A stretch of 64,000 nucleotides of DNA from Planctomycetota bacterium (GTDB lineage Bacteria; Planctomycetota; SZUA-567; JAFGGJ01): contig JAFGGJ010000002.1 in NCBI GenBank assembly GCA_016930595.1, positions 1-64,000 on the forward strand, written 5' to 3'. This document shows, in pieces, positions 17,661 through 25,648 of the stretch. The stretch's first letter is position 1. Each line of letters begins with the position of its first letter. The position numbers were made by a program, and so were the translations under genes. The notes under the pieces are model-generated. The model was given only the letters and a program-made list of their open reading frames with translations. It was not told the origin of the DNA and did no database searches.

Positions 17661-17690
17661 AACCCGCGTGTATTATAATACATGCGGGTT
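17661..17690. promoter_or_regulatory. 30-bp palindrome with back-to-back -10 elements
   Basis: Half-sites are AACCCGCGTGTATTA and TAATACATGCGGGTT, complementary except for one pair (G 17668 opposite T 17683). The centre reads TATTATAATA, which contains TATAAT on both strands. It is about 30 bases from the trkA-C start and about 25 from the murD start. It can be read as a bidirectional promoter, a repressor operator, or both. No clear -35 was found on either side. Confidence 0.6.
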
Positions 17691-17719
17691 TTGTGGCATA
17701 GACTGCGGGAGGTATTGAA

Positions 17720-18472
17720 GTGATTTCACTGATAGTGCTGGCGGTCATAATAGTGCTGTCCAGTATCGCCGTGAAGACGGGAGCGATCGCCCTGCGGCTT
17801 ACGGGCCTGGACGAAGAGACGGCGAATTTCCAGGCGCTTTCGGCGTGGACCAACACCGGATTCACGACCAGGGAAGCCGAACGGATGGTGAACCATCCCA
17901 CGCGGCGGCGGGTAATCAAGATGCTTATCATCATGGGGAACGCTGGAATCGTCAGTATCATTGCGGCGTTGATCAGGTCGTTCAGCGAAGACGAGCGCAC
18001 GACGGATACGCTCATCCGGCTGTCCCTCCTCGGCGTGGGCCTGTACGTTCTCTACCGGCTGGCTATCGCCAGCCGCGTCAAGAAGATAATCGACAGGTTC
18101 ATAGAGAAGCGGCTTTCATTCCTGCCCAGCCTGCAGTTAGCGGAATTCCAGCAGATACTTTCGCTGGGAGGGGAGAACGCAATTTCATACATAGAGATTT
18201 CCGTTGTGAACCCCATCGCCGAGCTTACCCTGAAGCAGGCCGCGCTTAATACGATAAAGGTTCTGGTGCTGGCGGTGGAGAGGGAGGGGGAAAGTATGCC
18301 GACGCCGGCCGCTTCGATGGTTCTGCATCCCAAGGACAGGCTGGTGGCATACGGCAGCGTGACTTCGATGAAGCTGGTGGCCCAGGGGGACTACTATCCG
18401 CCCGGTTACGAGAGGAAGGAGACGGGGCCGGAGAACGAAGCGCCGCCCGCGGACGCCGACAGCCAGTCGTAG
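17720..18472 (+). CDS. TrkA-C domain membrane protein
   Basis: 250 residues. Three hydrophobic helices (about 1-24, 75-90 and 96-113) precede a cytoplasmic TrkA-C domain about 140-225 (ISYIEISVVNPIAELTLKQAALNTIKVLVLAVEREGE, LHPKDRLVAYGSV). TrkA-C domains bind small ligands and gate potassium or other cation transport. The AWTNTGFTTREAE stretch between helices 1 and 2 is characteristic of small TrkA-C membrane proteins. The GTG start is supported by GGGAGG ten bases before it. No TrkA-N or TrkH partner is adjacent. Transported ion unknown. Confidence 0.75.
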   Translation: MISLIVLAVIIVLSSIAVKTGAIALRLTGLDEETANFQALSAWTNTGFTTREAERMVNHPTRRRVIKMLIIMGNAGIVSIIAALIRSFSEDERTTDTLIRLSLLGVGLYVLYRLAIASRVKKIIDRFIEKRLSFLPSLQLAEFQQILSLGGENAISYIEISVVNPIAELTLKQAALNTIKVLVLAVEREGESMPTPAASMVLHPKDRLVAYGSVTSMKLVAQGDYYPPGYERKETGPENEAPPADADSQS

Positions 18473-18495
18473 CTTCGCCGTGCCGCCGGAGCTCT

Positions 18496-18524
18496 TTGAC
18501 CGTACGGCGCTCCGGCGCTATAAT
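18496..18524 (+). promoter_or_regulatory. Sigma-70 promoter for the MFS gene
   Basis: TTGACC (18496-18501), exactly 17 bases, TATAAT (18519-18524). The predicted leader is only about 14 bases long. Confidence 0.8.
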
Positions 18525-18545
18525 CGGGGGTGAAAGGCCGCCCCC

Positions 18546-19820
18546 ATGCTCTTCCGTTTTTCCCTGTACGGATTCCTGAAGAACCAGCGTTACTTCGAGC
18601 CGTTCCTCGTGCTGGCTTTTCTGGAAAAAGGGCTGTCGTATTCCGAGATAGGCCTGCTGATAGGCTTTCGGGAAGTAAGCATCAACCTGATGGAAATACC
18701 CACCGGAGCCATTGCCGACGTGTTCGGCCGGCGCCGCTCCATGGTGTTCTCAATGCTGGGATACGTTTTTTCATTCGTTGTGTTTACATATTCGACGACC
18801 TTGTGGCAGCTTTTCCCGGCGATGTTCCTGTACGCCGTCGGGGACGCTTTCCGCACCGGCACGCACAAGGCCATAATTCTTGACTGGCTGCGGGCCGAAG
18901 GACGCGAGAACGAACGCACCCAGACGTACGGCTACACGCGCTCGTGGTCCAAGATCGGCTCCACCGTGATGGCGCCGTTGGCCCTGGTGATAGCGCTTTT
19001 CAGCCGGTCGTATTCGCAGATTTTCATGTTCTCGATAATCCCATACATCGCCAACATAGTGAACCTTGCGACGTATCCGAAGTACCTTGACGGCGGCCAC
19101 GGGAAGGACGCATCCATGAAAAGAATAGCGTCCCACCTGTGGAAGGCGGCCCGGCACATCTTCGGCCGGCCGGCCCTGCGCCGGATGCTCGTTGAATCCA
19201 TGACGTACCAGGGACTCTACAGCTCCGTCAAGGATTACGTCCAGCCGATAGTGAAGACCGCCGCGGTGGCGCTTCCGCTGTTCGCCTTGAAGAGCGCCGA
19301 GACGCGCACGAAGATACTCGTTACGGCGGTCTACTTCGTCATCGGTATGCTGGAAGCCCTCGCGTCGCGCAAATCGCACGCCATGGCCAGGGCCTGCGGC
19401 GACGAGAACCGCGCCGCCTACCGCCTGTGGTGGGGGACGTTTATCCTGTACGCCGCCATGGTGCCGCTCTTCGTCTACGGGCTGGATGCCGGGCTGATCG
19501 CCGCGTTTGTCGCCCTGGCCGTGCTGATGAACCTGTGGCGGCCCATCATGATTTCACGGATAGACGAACATTCCGAGGCCGAATACGGAGCGACGATCCT
19601 GTCGGTGGATTCGCAGGTGTCTTCCGGTTTCACCATGGTTGCGGCGCCCGTCATCGGTTTGCTTGTGGACTGGGCCGGTGCGGGGGCGGCGGGCCTGTCA
19701 GTGTCTTTCTGGCCGGTGGCGGCCGTGGGCGTGCTGGTGGCGGCGCTGGTCATCCTGGGCATGGGTGAATTCAAGGTACGCGTGGAGCCGCAGGACACCG
19801 CCCCGGATGTCGCCGCCTGA
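18546..19820 (+). CDS. Major facilitator superfamily transporter
   Basis: 424 residues with about 11-12 hydrophobic helices. The loop 2-3 motif ADVFGRRRSMVFSM is the MFS A-motif, preceded by LLIGFREVSINLMEIPTGAIA. A long cytoplasmic loop rich in basic residues (GHGKDASMKRIASHLWKAARHIFGR) divides the halves. Substrate cannot be inferred. The gene has its own consensus promoter, an AAAGG ribosome site, and ends one base from the convergent GH2 gene, whose carbohydrate role hints at sugar or metabolite export or import. Confidence 0.85.
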   Translation: MLFRFSLYGFLKNQRYFEPFLVLAFLEKGLSYSEIGLLIGFREVSINLMEIPTGAIADVFGRRRSMVFSMLGYVFSFVVFTYSTTLWQLFPAMFLYAVGDAFRTGTHKAIILDWLRAEGRENERTQTYGYTRSWSKIGSTVMAPLALVIALFSRSYSQIFMFSIIPYIANIVNLATYPKYLDGGHGKDASMKRIASHLWKAARHIFGRPALRRMLVESMTYQGLYSSVKDYVQPIVKTAAVALPLFALKSAETRTKILVTAVYFVIGMLEALASRKSHAMARACGDENRAAYRLWWGTFILYAAMVPLFVYGLDAGLIAAFVALAVLMNLWRPIMISRIDEHSEAEYGATILSVDSQVSSGFTMVAAPVIGLLVDWAGAGAAGLSVSFWPVAAVGVLVAALVILGMGEFKVRVEPQDTAPDVAA

Positions 19821-19821
19821 T

Positions 19822-21642
19822 TCAGGGCCGTGATTCCAGGTAGGCTTTCTTGAGCGCCGAGTAATGTTTTTTCACGACGTCGAACGCGAGCTTGAGGCGG
19901 CGGTTCTCGTCCACCACGCCCTTGTTGTTCATAGTGCGCGGACGCCGGATGGCCACGTAGTCGTCCACGCGCACGTCGCAGAACTGCCATATGGCCATGC
20001 CGTTGACCCTGGGGTGAGCGACAAGCTGCTCCAGCGTACGGTCCAGCAGGTCCGCCTGGTATTCTTCGGACCACTTGGGCCTGTGCTCGGCGCGGAAGCC
20101 CCGTATCGCCCCCGCCCCGAACTCGCTCATGATGAACGGTCTGGGCGTTACGCCGAGGTTCTTCTCCTGGTAGGGCAGGAGCCTGTCGATGTAACGCGTC
20201 CAGTTCTCGTAACTGTCTCCGTACCAGCCGAGGTAGGCGTTGATGGAAAGTATGTCGCCGAATTCAAGCGCCCGGCCGTTCCACGGGTAGCACGAAGCGT
20301 GCGTGCAGGGACGCGACGGGTCCTTCTTCAGCTCGTCGTAGAGTTCCCGGAACATCGACACGCCGGGTTCTTCCGCCTCGGCGCATTCGTTGAGGTGCGC
20401 CCAGATGATTATGCTCGGGTGGTTGTAGTGCTGCGCCAGCATCTCGCGGTGGCACTGCACCGCCTGCGGCATGAACTTCGGAAGGCCCATCGTCGCCATC
20501 GAAGGCTGCCACGTCTCGCCGGCGATCCGCAGCCCGCGCTGGTGGGATTCCTCCCACACGAGTATTCCGAGTTCGTCGCAGATGTCCAGCGTGCGCGGGT
20601 CGTTGGGGTAGTGGCTCGTGCGCAGGAAGTTGGCCCCGCTTTCCAGCAGTATCCGCATGTCCTCGTACTGGGCCGGCAGCGGAAGCGCGCAGCCGAACTC
20701 CGGATGGTCTTCGTGCCGGTTGAAGCCCCACAGGCGCACGGCTTCGCCGTTCAGCAGTATATCCGTTCCGCTCACCCGCACCGTGCGGATGCCGAACCGG
20801 TCTATCAGGTCGTCTTCCCCAGTAGTCACGTCTATGGTGTAGAGTTCGCCGCTGAACATCCCCCACCTGCGCGGCTCGGGCACGGTCACTTCGCGCTCGA
20901 CCCGCGTCTTTCCGCCCGGTTCGACGGCCGTTTCGCCGAAATCCACGTGAATGCCGGCTTCCGGGATGTCGGCGCCCAGAGGGACGCTTCCGGATTCCTT
21001 CCCCGCGTTGGCGAGTTCCACCGCGACCCGCAGCCGGGCTTTTGTTTCCAGCAGTTCGATAGTTTCCACCTCCACCCTGTCGATGTATATGTCCGGCAGC
21101 GTCTCTATCACCACTGGCCGGTTGATGCCTCCGTACGTGAAGTAGTCCTGCGGAGTATGCAGGGTGCTTTCCGGGCTGAACCCGTTGGACACTTCCATTT
21201 CCACGACGTGCTCACCCGCGTCCAGCACGCCGGTAACTATCTCAAAAGCCGTGAAAGCGTTGTAGTGGCTGTCGGCGTATTCGCCGTCCACGTACACCCA
21301 TGCCGTGTGGCTCACCCCGCCGAAATACAGACGCACGCGGGCCGCTTCATCCAGCATGAACGCCGTCCGGTAATAGGCCCGCCCGCGGTGGAAGCGCCCG
21401 GTTTCGGAGGTTTCCCAGACGCCTGGGACGGGCATCTTGTGAGGATATCCGGACGGGAGTTCCGTGGCCTCGTCGCCCCTGAACGGCGGCGGAGCGCTCC
21501 CTCCGCTTATGTCTTCCGGGCCGTGGGGAGTGTCCAGGGGCACGGGGTAGACCTCCCGCGGTCCCAAGGCGAAATCCCATATCGCCGGGACGTCTATCCT
21601 GCGCCGTATCACGTGGTTCTCGAAAATCCGCTCGCCCGCCAT
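19822..21642 (-). CDS. GH2 glycosidase (beta-glucuronidase/beta-galactosidase type)
   Basis: 606 residues, close to UidA-sized GH2 enzymes. An N-terminal jelly roll (RRRIDVPAIWDFALG, YYRTAFMLDEAARVRLYFGGVSHTAWVYVDGEYADSH) and an Ig-like domain lead to a TIM barrel with LWGFNRHEDHPEFG, acid/base Glu419 (WAHLNECAE) and nucleophile Glu507 (FIMSEFGAG). No signal peptide, so it is probably intracellular. The start at MAGER is chosen because AGAGGT lies five bases before that ATG; the longer frame would run across the promoter of the divergent gene. Specificity between glucuronide and galactoside is unresolved. Confidence 0.9.
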   Translation of the reverse strand: MAGERIFENHVIRRRIDVPAIWDFALGPREVYPVPLDTPHGPEDISGGSAPPPFRGDEATELPSGYPHKMPVPGVWETSETGRFHRGRAYYRTAFMLDEAARVRLYFGGVSHTAWVYVDGEYADSHYNAFTAFEIVTGVLDAGEHVVEMEVSNGFSPESTLHTPQDYFTYGGINRPVVIETLPDIYIDRVEVETIELLETKARLRVAVELANAGKESGSVPLGADIPEAGIHVDFGETAVEPGGKTRVEREVTVPEPRRWGMFSGELYTIDVTTGEDDLIDRFGIRTVRVSGTDILLNGEAVRLWGFNRHEDHPEFGCALPLPAQYEDMRILLESGANFLRTSHYPNDPRTLDICDELGILVWEESHQRGLRIAGETWQPSMATMGLPKFMPQAVQCHREMLAQHYNHPSIIIWAHLNECAEAEEPGVSMFRELYDELKKDPSRPCTHASCYPWNGRALEFGDILSINAYLGWYGDSYENWTRYIDRLLPYQEKNLGVTPRPFIMSEFGAGAIRGFRAEHRPKWSEEYQADLLDRTLEQLVAHPRVNGMAIWQFCDVRVDDYVAIRRPRTMNNKGVVDENRRLKLAFDVVKKHYSALKKAYLESRP

Positions 21643-21780
21643 GACGACCTCTCGCTTCTGCAAGTCCCGCCGTGAGAATATCCACGTTCCCGACGCCGTG
21701 AAGTGAAAATCCCCCGGATTCACTCCGCCGCCGTCCCCGGCGCACAGGCCCGTTATTCTCCGCAGCTGTTGTGCCGCCAT

Positions 21781-21814
21781 CGTGTCTTGACACGGGATGT
21801 TGCAAACATATAGT
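21781..21814 (+). promoter_or_regulatory. Promoter with two operator-like inverted repeats
   Basis: TTGACA (21787-21792), 16 bases, TATAGT (21809-21814). CGTGTC-TT-GACACG (21781-21794) overlaps the -35, and ATGTT-GCA-AACAT (21797-21809) fills the spacer. These fit repressor binding, perhaps by a LacI- or GntR-type sugar regulator, which is not in the window. Confidence 0.55.
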
Positions 21815-21862
21815 GGCCGTGCTGTTTGGAATTCCGGCCGCCGGACATGGTTTGGAGCAGGC

Positions 21863-22936
21863 ATGGGCAACCCGCGCTATGATACGCTGATGGGCCACGG
21901 TCCCCGCAGGATCGTTCACTGGGAGCACTGGTCGAACCCGGACGCGGCGACTTTTATCTCCGGGATAGACTTCTACGAACATCCCAGAAGCAGCATGGCG
22001 AAAATAAACGAGCTATACCCCTTTCTCGAGCTTCCGCTGCCGGCGACAGACGATCCCGTTCCCCGCCTTGATGACCAGCAGGACCAAGGCAAGGGCCGCT
22101 GGGGGCACGCCTACCGCGACCACTGGCAGCAGCAGGAAGCCGGCAGGCGCTTTGCGAATTACGAGGAAATGCTCGCCTTCAGCCCCCTTGAGCACAGCGA
22201 CTTTTCCTCCTGGCAGGTCGTGGAATGCGCTGATTTCTCCAGCGAAGACGTCATTTACGAACGCTACCGCAGGAACTTCCCCGCCGAATGGGGCGACAAG
22301 GCCCCGGAAGGTTCCGTCAGCACGGTGGGCTTTTACAACAGCATGTTCATGTGGCCGCTTCTTGTTTTCGGCTACGAAAACTTCCTGAACATCTGTCTCG
22401 AACCCGCCTTCGAACGCGTCATGGACGAGTTTGCCGAGATCAACCGGCGCGTCTTCCGCGCCTTCGCACGCCTGCCGGTCAACTTCGTCGTTTCCCACGA
22501 CGATATCGTCCTCGCCAAAGGCCCCGTCTGCAGCCCGCGGTGGATGCACAAGTACATCTTTCCCAGGTACGAAGAATTCTGGGGCATGGTGAAACGGGCG
22601 GGCAAGGAAGTCATCTTCATGGTGGACGGCTGCATCGACGCCTTTGCGGATGACGTCATGGCCTGCGGGGCTCGAGGCATCATCAGCGAGCCCTTCACGG
22701 ACTACAGGGCCATTGCGCGCAGGCACCGCGACTGCTTCATCGCGGGCGACGGTGATAACCGGGTTCTTATGCGCAACAGGCCCGCCGAGATACGCGCCAT
22801 GGTCGAATCTATGGTTGAAACCGCAAAGATGTCTGGCGGATACATGATGTGCGTCGGCAACCACATCCCGTGGAATGTCCCGCCGGAAGCCATCAAGCTC
22901 TACTTCGACCTGTCGGCCGAACTCGGCTACAGGTAG
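21863..22936 (+). CDS. Uroporphyrinogen decarboxylase-like (URO-D fold) protein
   Basis: 357 residues. The fold is suggested by GFYNSMFMWPLLVFGYENF, FVVSHDDIVLAKGPVCSPRWMHKYIFPRYEEFW, VDGCIDAFADDVMACGARGI and a glycine-rich end. It lacks the usual heme-pathway neighbours. Proteins of this superfamily outside heme synthesis include corrinoid methyltransferases, and related genes often sit among glycosidases, so a methyl-transfer or sugar-linked role is more likely than HemE activity. That is inference. ATG 21863 is chosen because TGGAG lies six bases before it; an earlier in-frame ATG lies inside the promoter. GH51 and SGNH genes follow on the same strand. Confidence 0.65.
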   Translation: MGNPRYDTLMGHGPRRIVHWEHWSNPDAATFISGIDFYEHPRSSMAKINELYPFLELPLPATDDPVPRLDDQQDQGKGRWGHAYRDHWQQQEAGRRFANYEEMLAFSPLEHSDFSSWQVVECADFSSEDVIYERYRRNFPAEWGDKAPEGSVSTVGFYNSMFMWPLLVFGYENFLNICLEPAFERVMDEFAEINRRVFRAFARLPVNFVVSHDDIVLAKGPVCSPRWMHKYIFPRYEEFWGMVKRAGKEVIFMVDGCIDAFADDVMACGARGIISEPFTDYRAIARRHRDCFIAGDGDNRVLMRNRPAEIRAMVESMVETAKMSGGYMMCVGNHIPWNVPPEAIKLYFDLSAELGYR

Positions 22937-23028
22937 CCGCTCCGCGGGATTTTTGCACATCTGCCGGGCGAAGGACGTCCTAGCCGCTACAATCGGGACC
23001 GACGTGTTTCCGCAGCCTGGGAGTACAC

Positions 23029-24474
23029 ATGCCTGCATCCGGGCGGAGAGCCTGCCTGTCAGTGGACCCGCAGAAGCGCTTCGAGCTTTCGCCATGGCTC
23101 TTCATGCAGTTCATGGAACCTCTGGGCGCCACGGATTCTTCCGTCGAAGCAGCGTGGGATTTCCAGCGCGACCGGTGGAGGGAAGACGTCGTCGCCGTCA
23201 CCAGGACTCTCGCTCCCGCTCTGCTGCGCTGGGGCGGCTGCTTCAGTTCCTACTACCGCTGGCGGGAAGGGGTCGGTCCGAGAAACCGCCGGGTCCCGAT
23301 GCACAACCTGCTTTGGGGGGGGATGGAGACAAACCAGGTCGGCACCCATGAATTCGTGGATTTCGCCCGTTCCGTTGGAGCGGAGCCCTTTTTCTGCGTC
23401 AACTTCGAATCGGACGGCCGCAAGGGCTGGGCCAGGCCGCGGAGAGGCGGCCGGCGCTCGGCAGGGCCCGCCGAAGCCGCCGCGTGGGTGGATTACTGCA
23501 ATAATCCCGGGAACTCCGAACGGCGCAGGAACGGCGCGGCAAAGCCCTTTGCGCTGACGCTCTGGCAGATAGGCAACGAGACTTCCTACGACAGGAACGG
23601 CTTCGACTGCAATGCCGCCGTCCGCAGGACCGCCGTCTTCGCCAGGGCCATGCGCGGCGCCGATCCCGATATCGACATCATCGCCTGGGGGGATTCCGGC
23701 TGGGCGCCGCGCATGATCGACGGGGCCGGCGAGCACTTCAGGTACGTCGCCTTCCATCACCATTTCAACTCCGGGCTCAAGGATTCTCCGCTCAGGGATA
23801 CCGAATACCGCAAGTCTCCGGAGCGCACCTGGAAGCACTTGATGAACGCGTGGAAGTCCACCGACGAACGGATAAGGGAAATGCGCCGCGAGGTCGAAGG
23901 TTCCGGCAAACAGCTGGCCCTTACCGAGAGCCACTTTGCTCTCCCGGGCCGCAACCGCTGCGAAGTCCTCTCCACGTGGGCTGCCGGCTGCGCCAACGCA
24001 CGCATCCTCAATACCCATGCTCGTCACGGGGACATCCTGAAGATCGCCACGCTCGCCGATTTCTGCGGCAACCGCTGGCAGGTGAACGCCGTGATGATAC
24101 ACACGCCCGGGAAAGTCTCCTACCTGCAGCCGGTCGGCAGCGTCACGGCGCTGTTCCGCCGCCACGGCGGCCGTTTCTCCCTCGACGTTAAATCCGCCCC
24201 GGCCGCCCTTGACGCGACCGCATCCCGCACCGGCAGAAACGTCTTCCTCCACGTGGTCAACACCGACATGAAAAAACGGGTACGGGCGCGCCTGGCGGTT
24301 GAAGGCGTGCCGATACGTTCGGGTAGAATTTTCGAGATCGCCGCCGACCCCATGGCGGAAGTCATGGTCACGAACCCGTGCGTCTTTGACCCGGTGGAAA
24401 AGGTACTTCCGGCATCCCGGGAATGGATTTTCCCCCCGGCTTCGGTTTCCGCAGTTCAACTGGTTCTGGAATAG
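23029..24474 (+). CDS. GH51-like alpha-L-arabinofuranosidase
   Basis: 481 residues. The clan A TIM barrel holds LLRWGGCFSSYYRW, the acid/base Glu184 in WQIGNETSYD and nucleophile Glu300 in LALTESHF, spaced as in GH51. A C-terminal beta domain ends at VSAVQLVLE. The start ATG has GGGAG about seven bases upstream. A weak TACAAT at 22988-22993 could be its -10, though it may simply continue the URO-D transcript. There is no secretion signal. Arabinofuranose release is the family's usual reaction, but the sequence is divergent enough that other L-furanosides are possible. Confidence 0.75.
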   Translation: MPASGRRACLSVDPQKRFELSPWLFMQFMEPLGATDSSVEAAWDFQRDRWREDVVAVTRTLAPALLRWGGCFSSYYRWREGVGPRNRRVPMHNLLWGGMETNQVGTHEFVDFARSVGAEPFFCVNFESDGRKGWARPRRGGRRSAGPAEAAAWVDYCNNPGNSERRRNGAAKPFALTLWQIGNETSYDRNGFDCNAAVRRTAVFARAMRGADPDIDIIAWGDSGWAPRMIDGAGEHFRYVAFHHHFNSGLKDSPLRDTEYRKSPERTWKHLMNAWKSTDERIREMRREVEGSGKQLALTESHFALPGRNRCEVLSTWAAGCANARILNTHARHGDILKIATLADFCGNRWQVNAVMIHTPGKVSYLQPVGSVTALFRRHGGRFSLDVKSAPAALDATASRTGRNVFLHVVNTDMKKRVRARLAVEGVPIRSGRIFEIAADPMAEVMVTNPCVFDPVEKVLPASREWIFPPASVSAVQLVLE

Positions 24475-24486
24475 AAAGGACGCATC

Positions 24487-25476
24487 ATGGCCGGCTACGC
24501 GTATGCTGACGGAGTGTTCACCTTCGAGGGCGCTGTTTCAGTCGAAACGGACGGAGCGCGCTGCGCCCCGTGGCGCATACCTCACGAGACCCGCGATTTC
24601 TACCCGACGCTCAAGGATGGTGTGGCCAGGGCCTCTTCCGGCGTCCGCCTCGTTTTCACCACCGATTCCAGCGGTCTCTCCATCGCTCTGCCCGAATCCA
24701 TGCCCGCCATGAGACTCGATCTGTACGTTGACGGCGAATTCGTCGAAACCGTCTCCGCCGGCGAAGGCGCCCGCTCCGTCGAATTCCAGCCTCTTGCCGC
24801 CGGGGACAAGGACGTCGTGATATGGCTCCCGACCGGCGTTCAGTTCGCCATGGAGCGTCTTGTGGTCGATGACGGCTCCACGGTGAGCAAGACTGCGGCC
24901 GCCGCCCCGCGCTGGGTCCATTACGGCTCTTCCATCAGTCATGCGAACGCCGCCCATTCCCCCTCGCGCACGTGGCCGGCCATAACGGCCCGCAGACTCG
25001 GCCTGCACCTCACCAGTCTGGGCTTCAGCGGAAACTGCGTGCTGGAAACCATGATGGCGCGCCTCATTCGCGATCTTCCGGCGGATTACATCACGCTCAA
25101 GCTGGGCATAAACTGCCACGGCGGAGCGCTTTCGGCAAGGACCTTCGGGCCCGCCGCCGCCGGCCTCGTGCAGACCGTCCGCGAGAAACACCCCGTCACG
25201 CCGATCGCCGTCGTTTCGCCCATCATCTCGCCCCCGCGTGAAGACACGAAAGGCGGCAGCGGACTCACGCTTAACGAAATGCGCGGTATCCTGGCCGGCG
25301 TCGTCGATGCCTGCAGGAGCTACGGCGATTCGAACGTTCACTACGTTGACGGGCGCAAGGTTTTCGGCGAGCCGGAACTGGAATTCCTGCCCGACGAACT
25401 CCACCCCAGCGGCGACGGCCAGGCGCCCATGGCGGAAAACTTCGTCCGCGAAGTCTTCGGCATCATCGGGAATTAG
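24487..25476 (+). CDS. SGNH/GDSL-type esterase with N-terminal sandwich domain
   Basis: 329 residues. An N-terminal beta-sandwich (1-135) precedes an SGNH hydrolase domain. Block I is HYGSSISH (nucleophile Ser149, with the usual GDS replaced by GSS), block III is KLGINCHGG and block V is DELHPSGDG, supplying Asp and His. This arrangement matches SsfX3-like esterases acting on glycosides or polyketide sugars. It starts 12 bases after the arabinofuranosidase with AAAGGA, so deacetylation of the same glycan is likely. No signal peptide. The next 172 bases before the convergent uvrC stop show no gene. Confidence 0.8.
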   Translation: MAGYAYADGVFTFEGAVSVETDGARCAPWRIPHETRDFYPTLKDGVARASSGVRLVFTTDSSGLSIALPESMPAMRLDLYVDGEFVETVSAGEGARSVEFQPLAAGDKDVVIWLPTGVQFAMERLVVDDGSTVSKTAAAAPRWVHYGSSISHANAAHSPSRTWPAITARRLGLHLTSLGFSGNCVLETMMARLIRDLPADYITLKLGINCHGGALSARTFGPAAAGLVQTVREKHPVTPIAVVSPIISPPREDTKGGSGLTLNEMRGILAGVVDACRSYGDSNVHYVDGRKVFGEPELEFLPDELHPSGDGQAPMAENFVREVFGIIGN

Positions 25477-25648
25477 GGGAGAAAAGGGGCCGTCGCTGCT
25501 CTTTTACGCCGCACCGTCCCACGGCGCCCGCCCGGATTGTGTATGCAGCATAACTTCACCGCTCCGGGGAGTCTTTGTCGTGCGGGATGTCAGGCATGGC
25601 GATATACTGCTGCAGGTTGGCTTCGTTTTGGCAATTTTTGTTATGGAA

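Noticed and set aside
25477..25648. Missing HhH domain of UvrC in another frame
   Set aside because: The minus-strand sequence after the stop was read in other frames; no GIGPKR-like HhH sequence appears.
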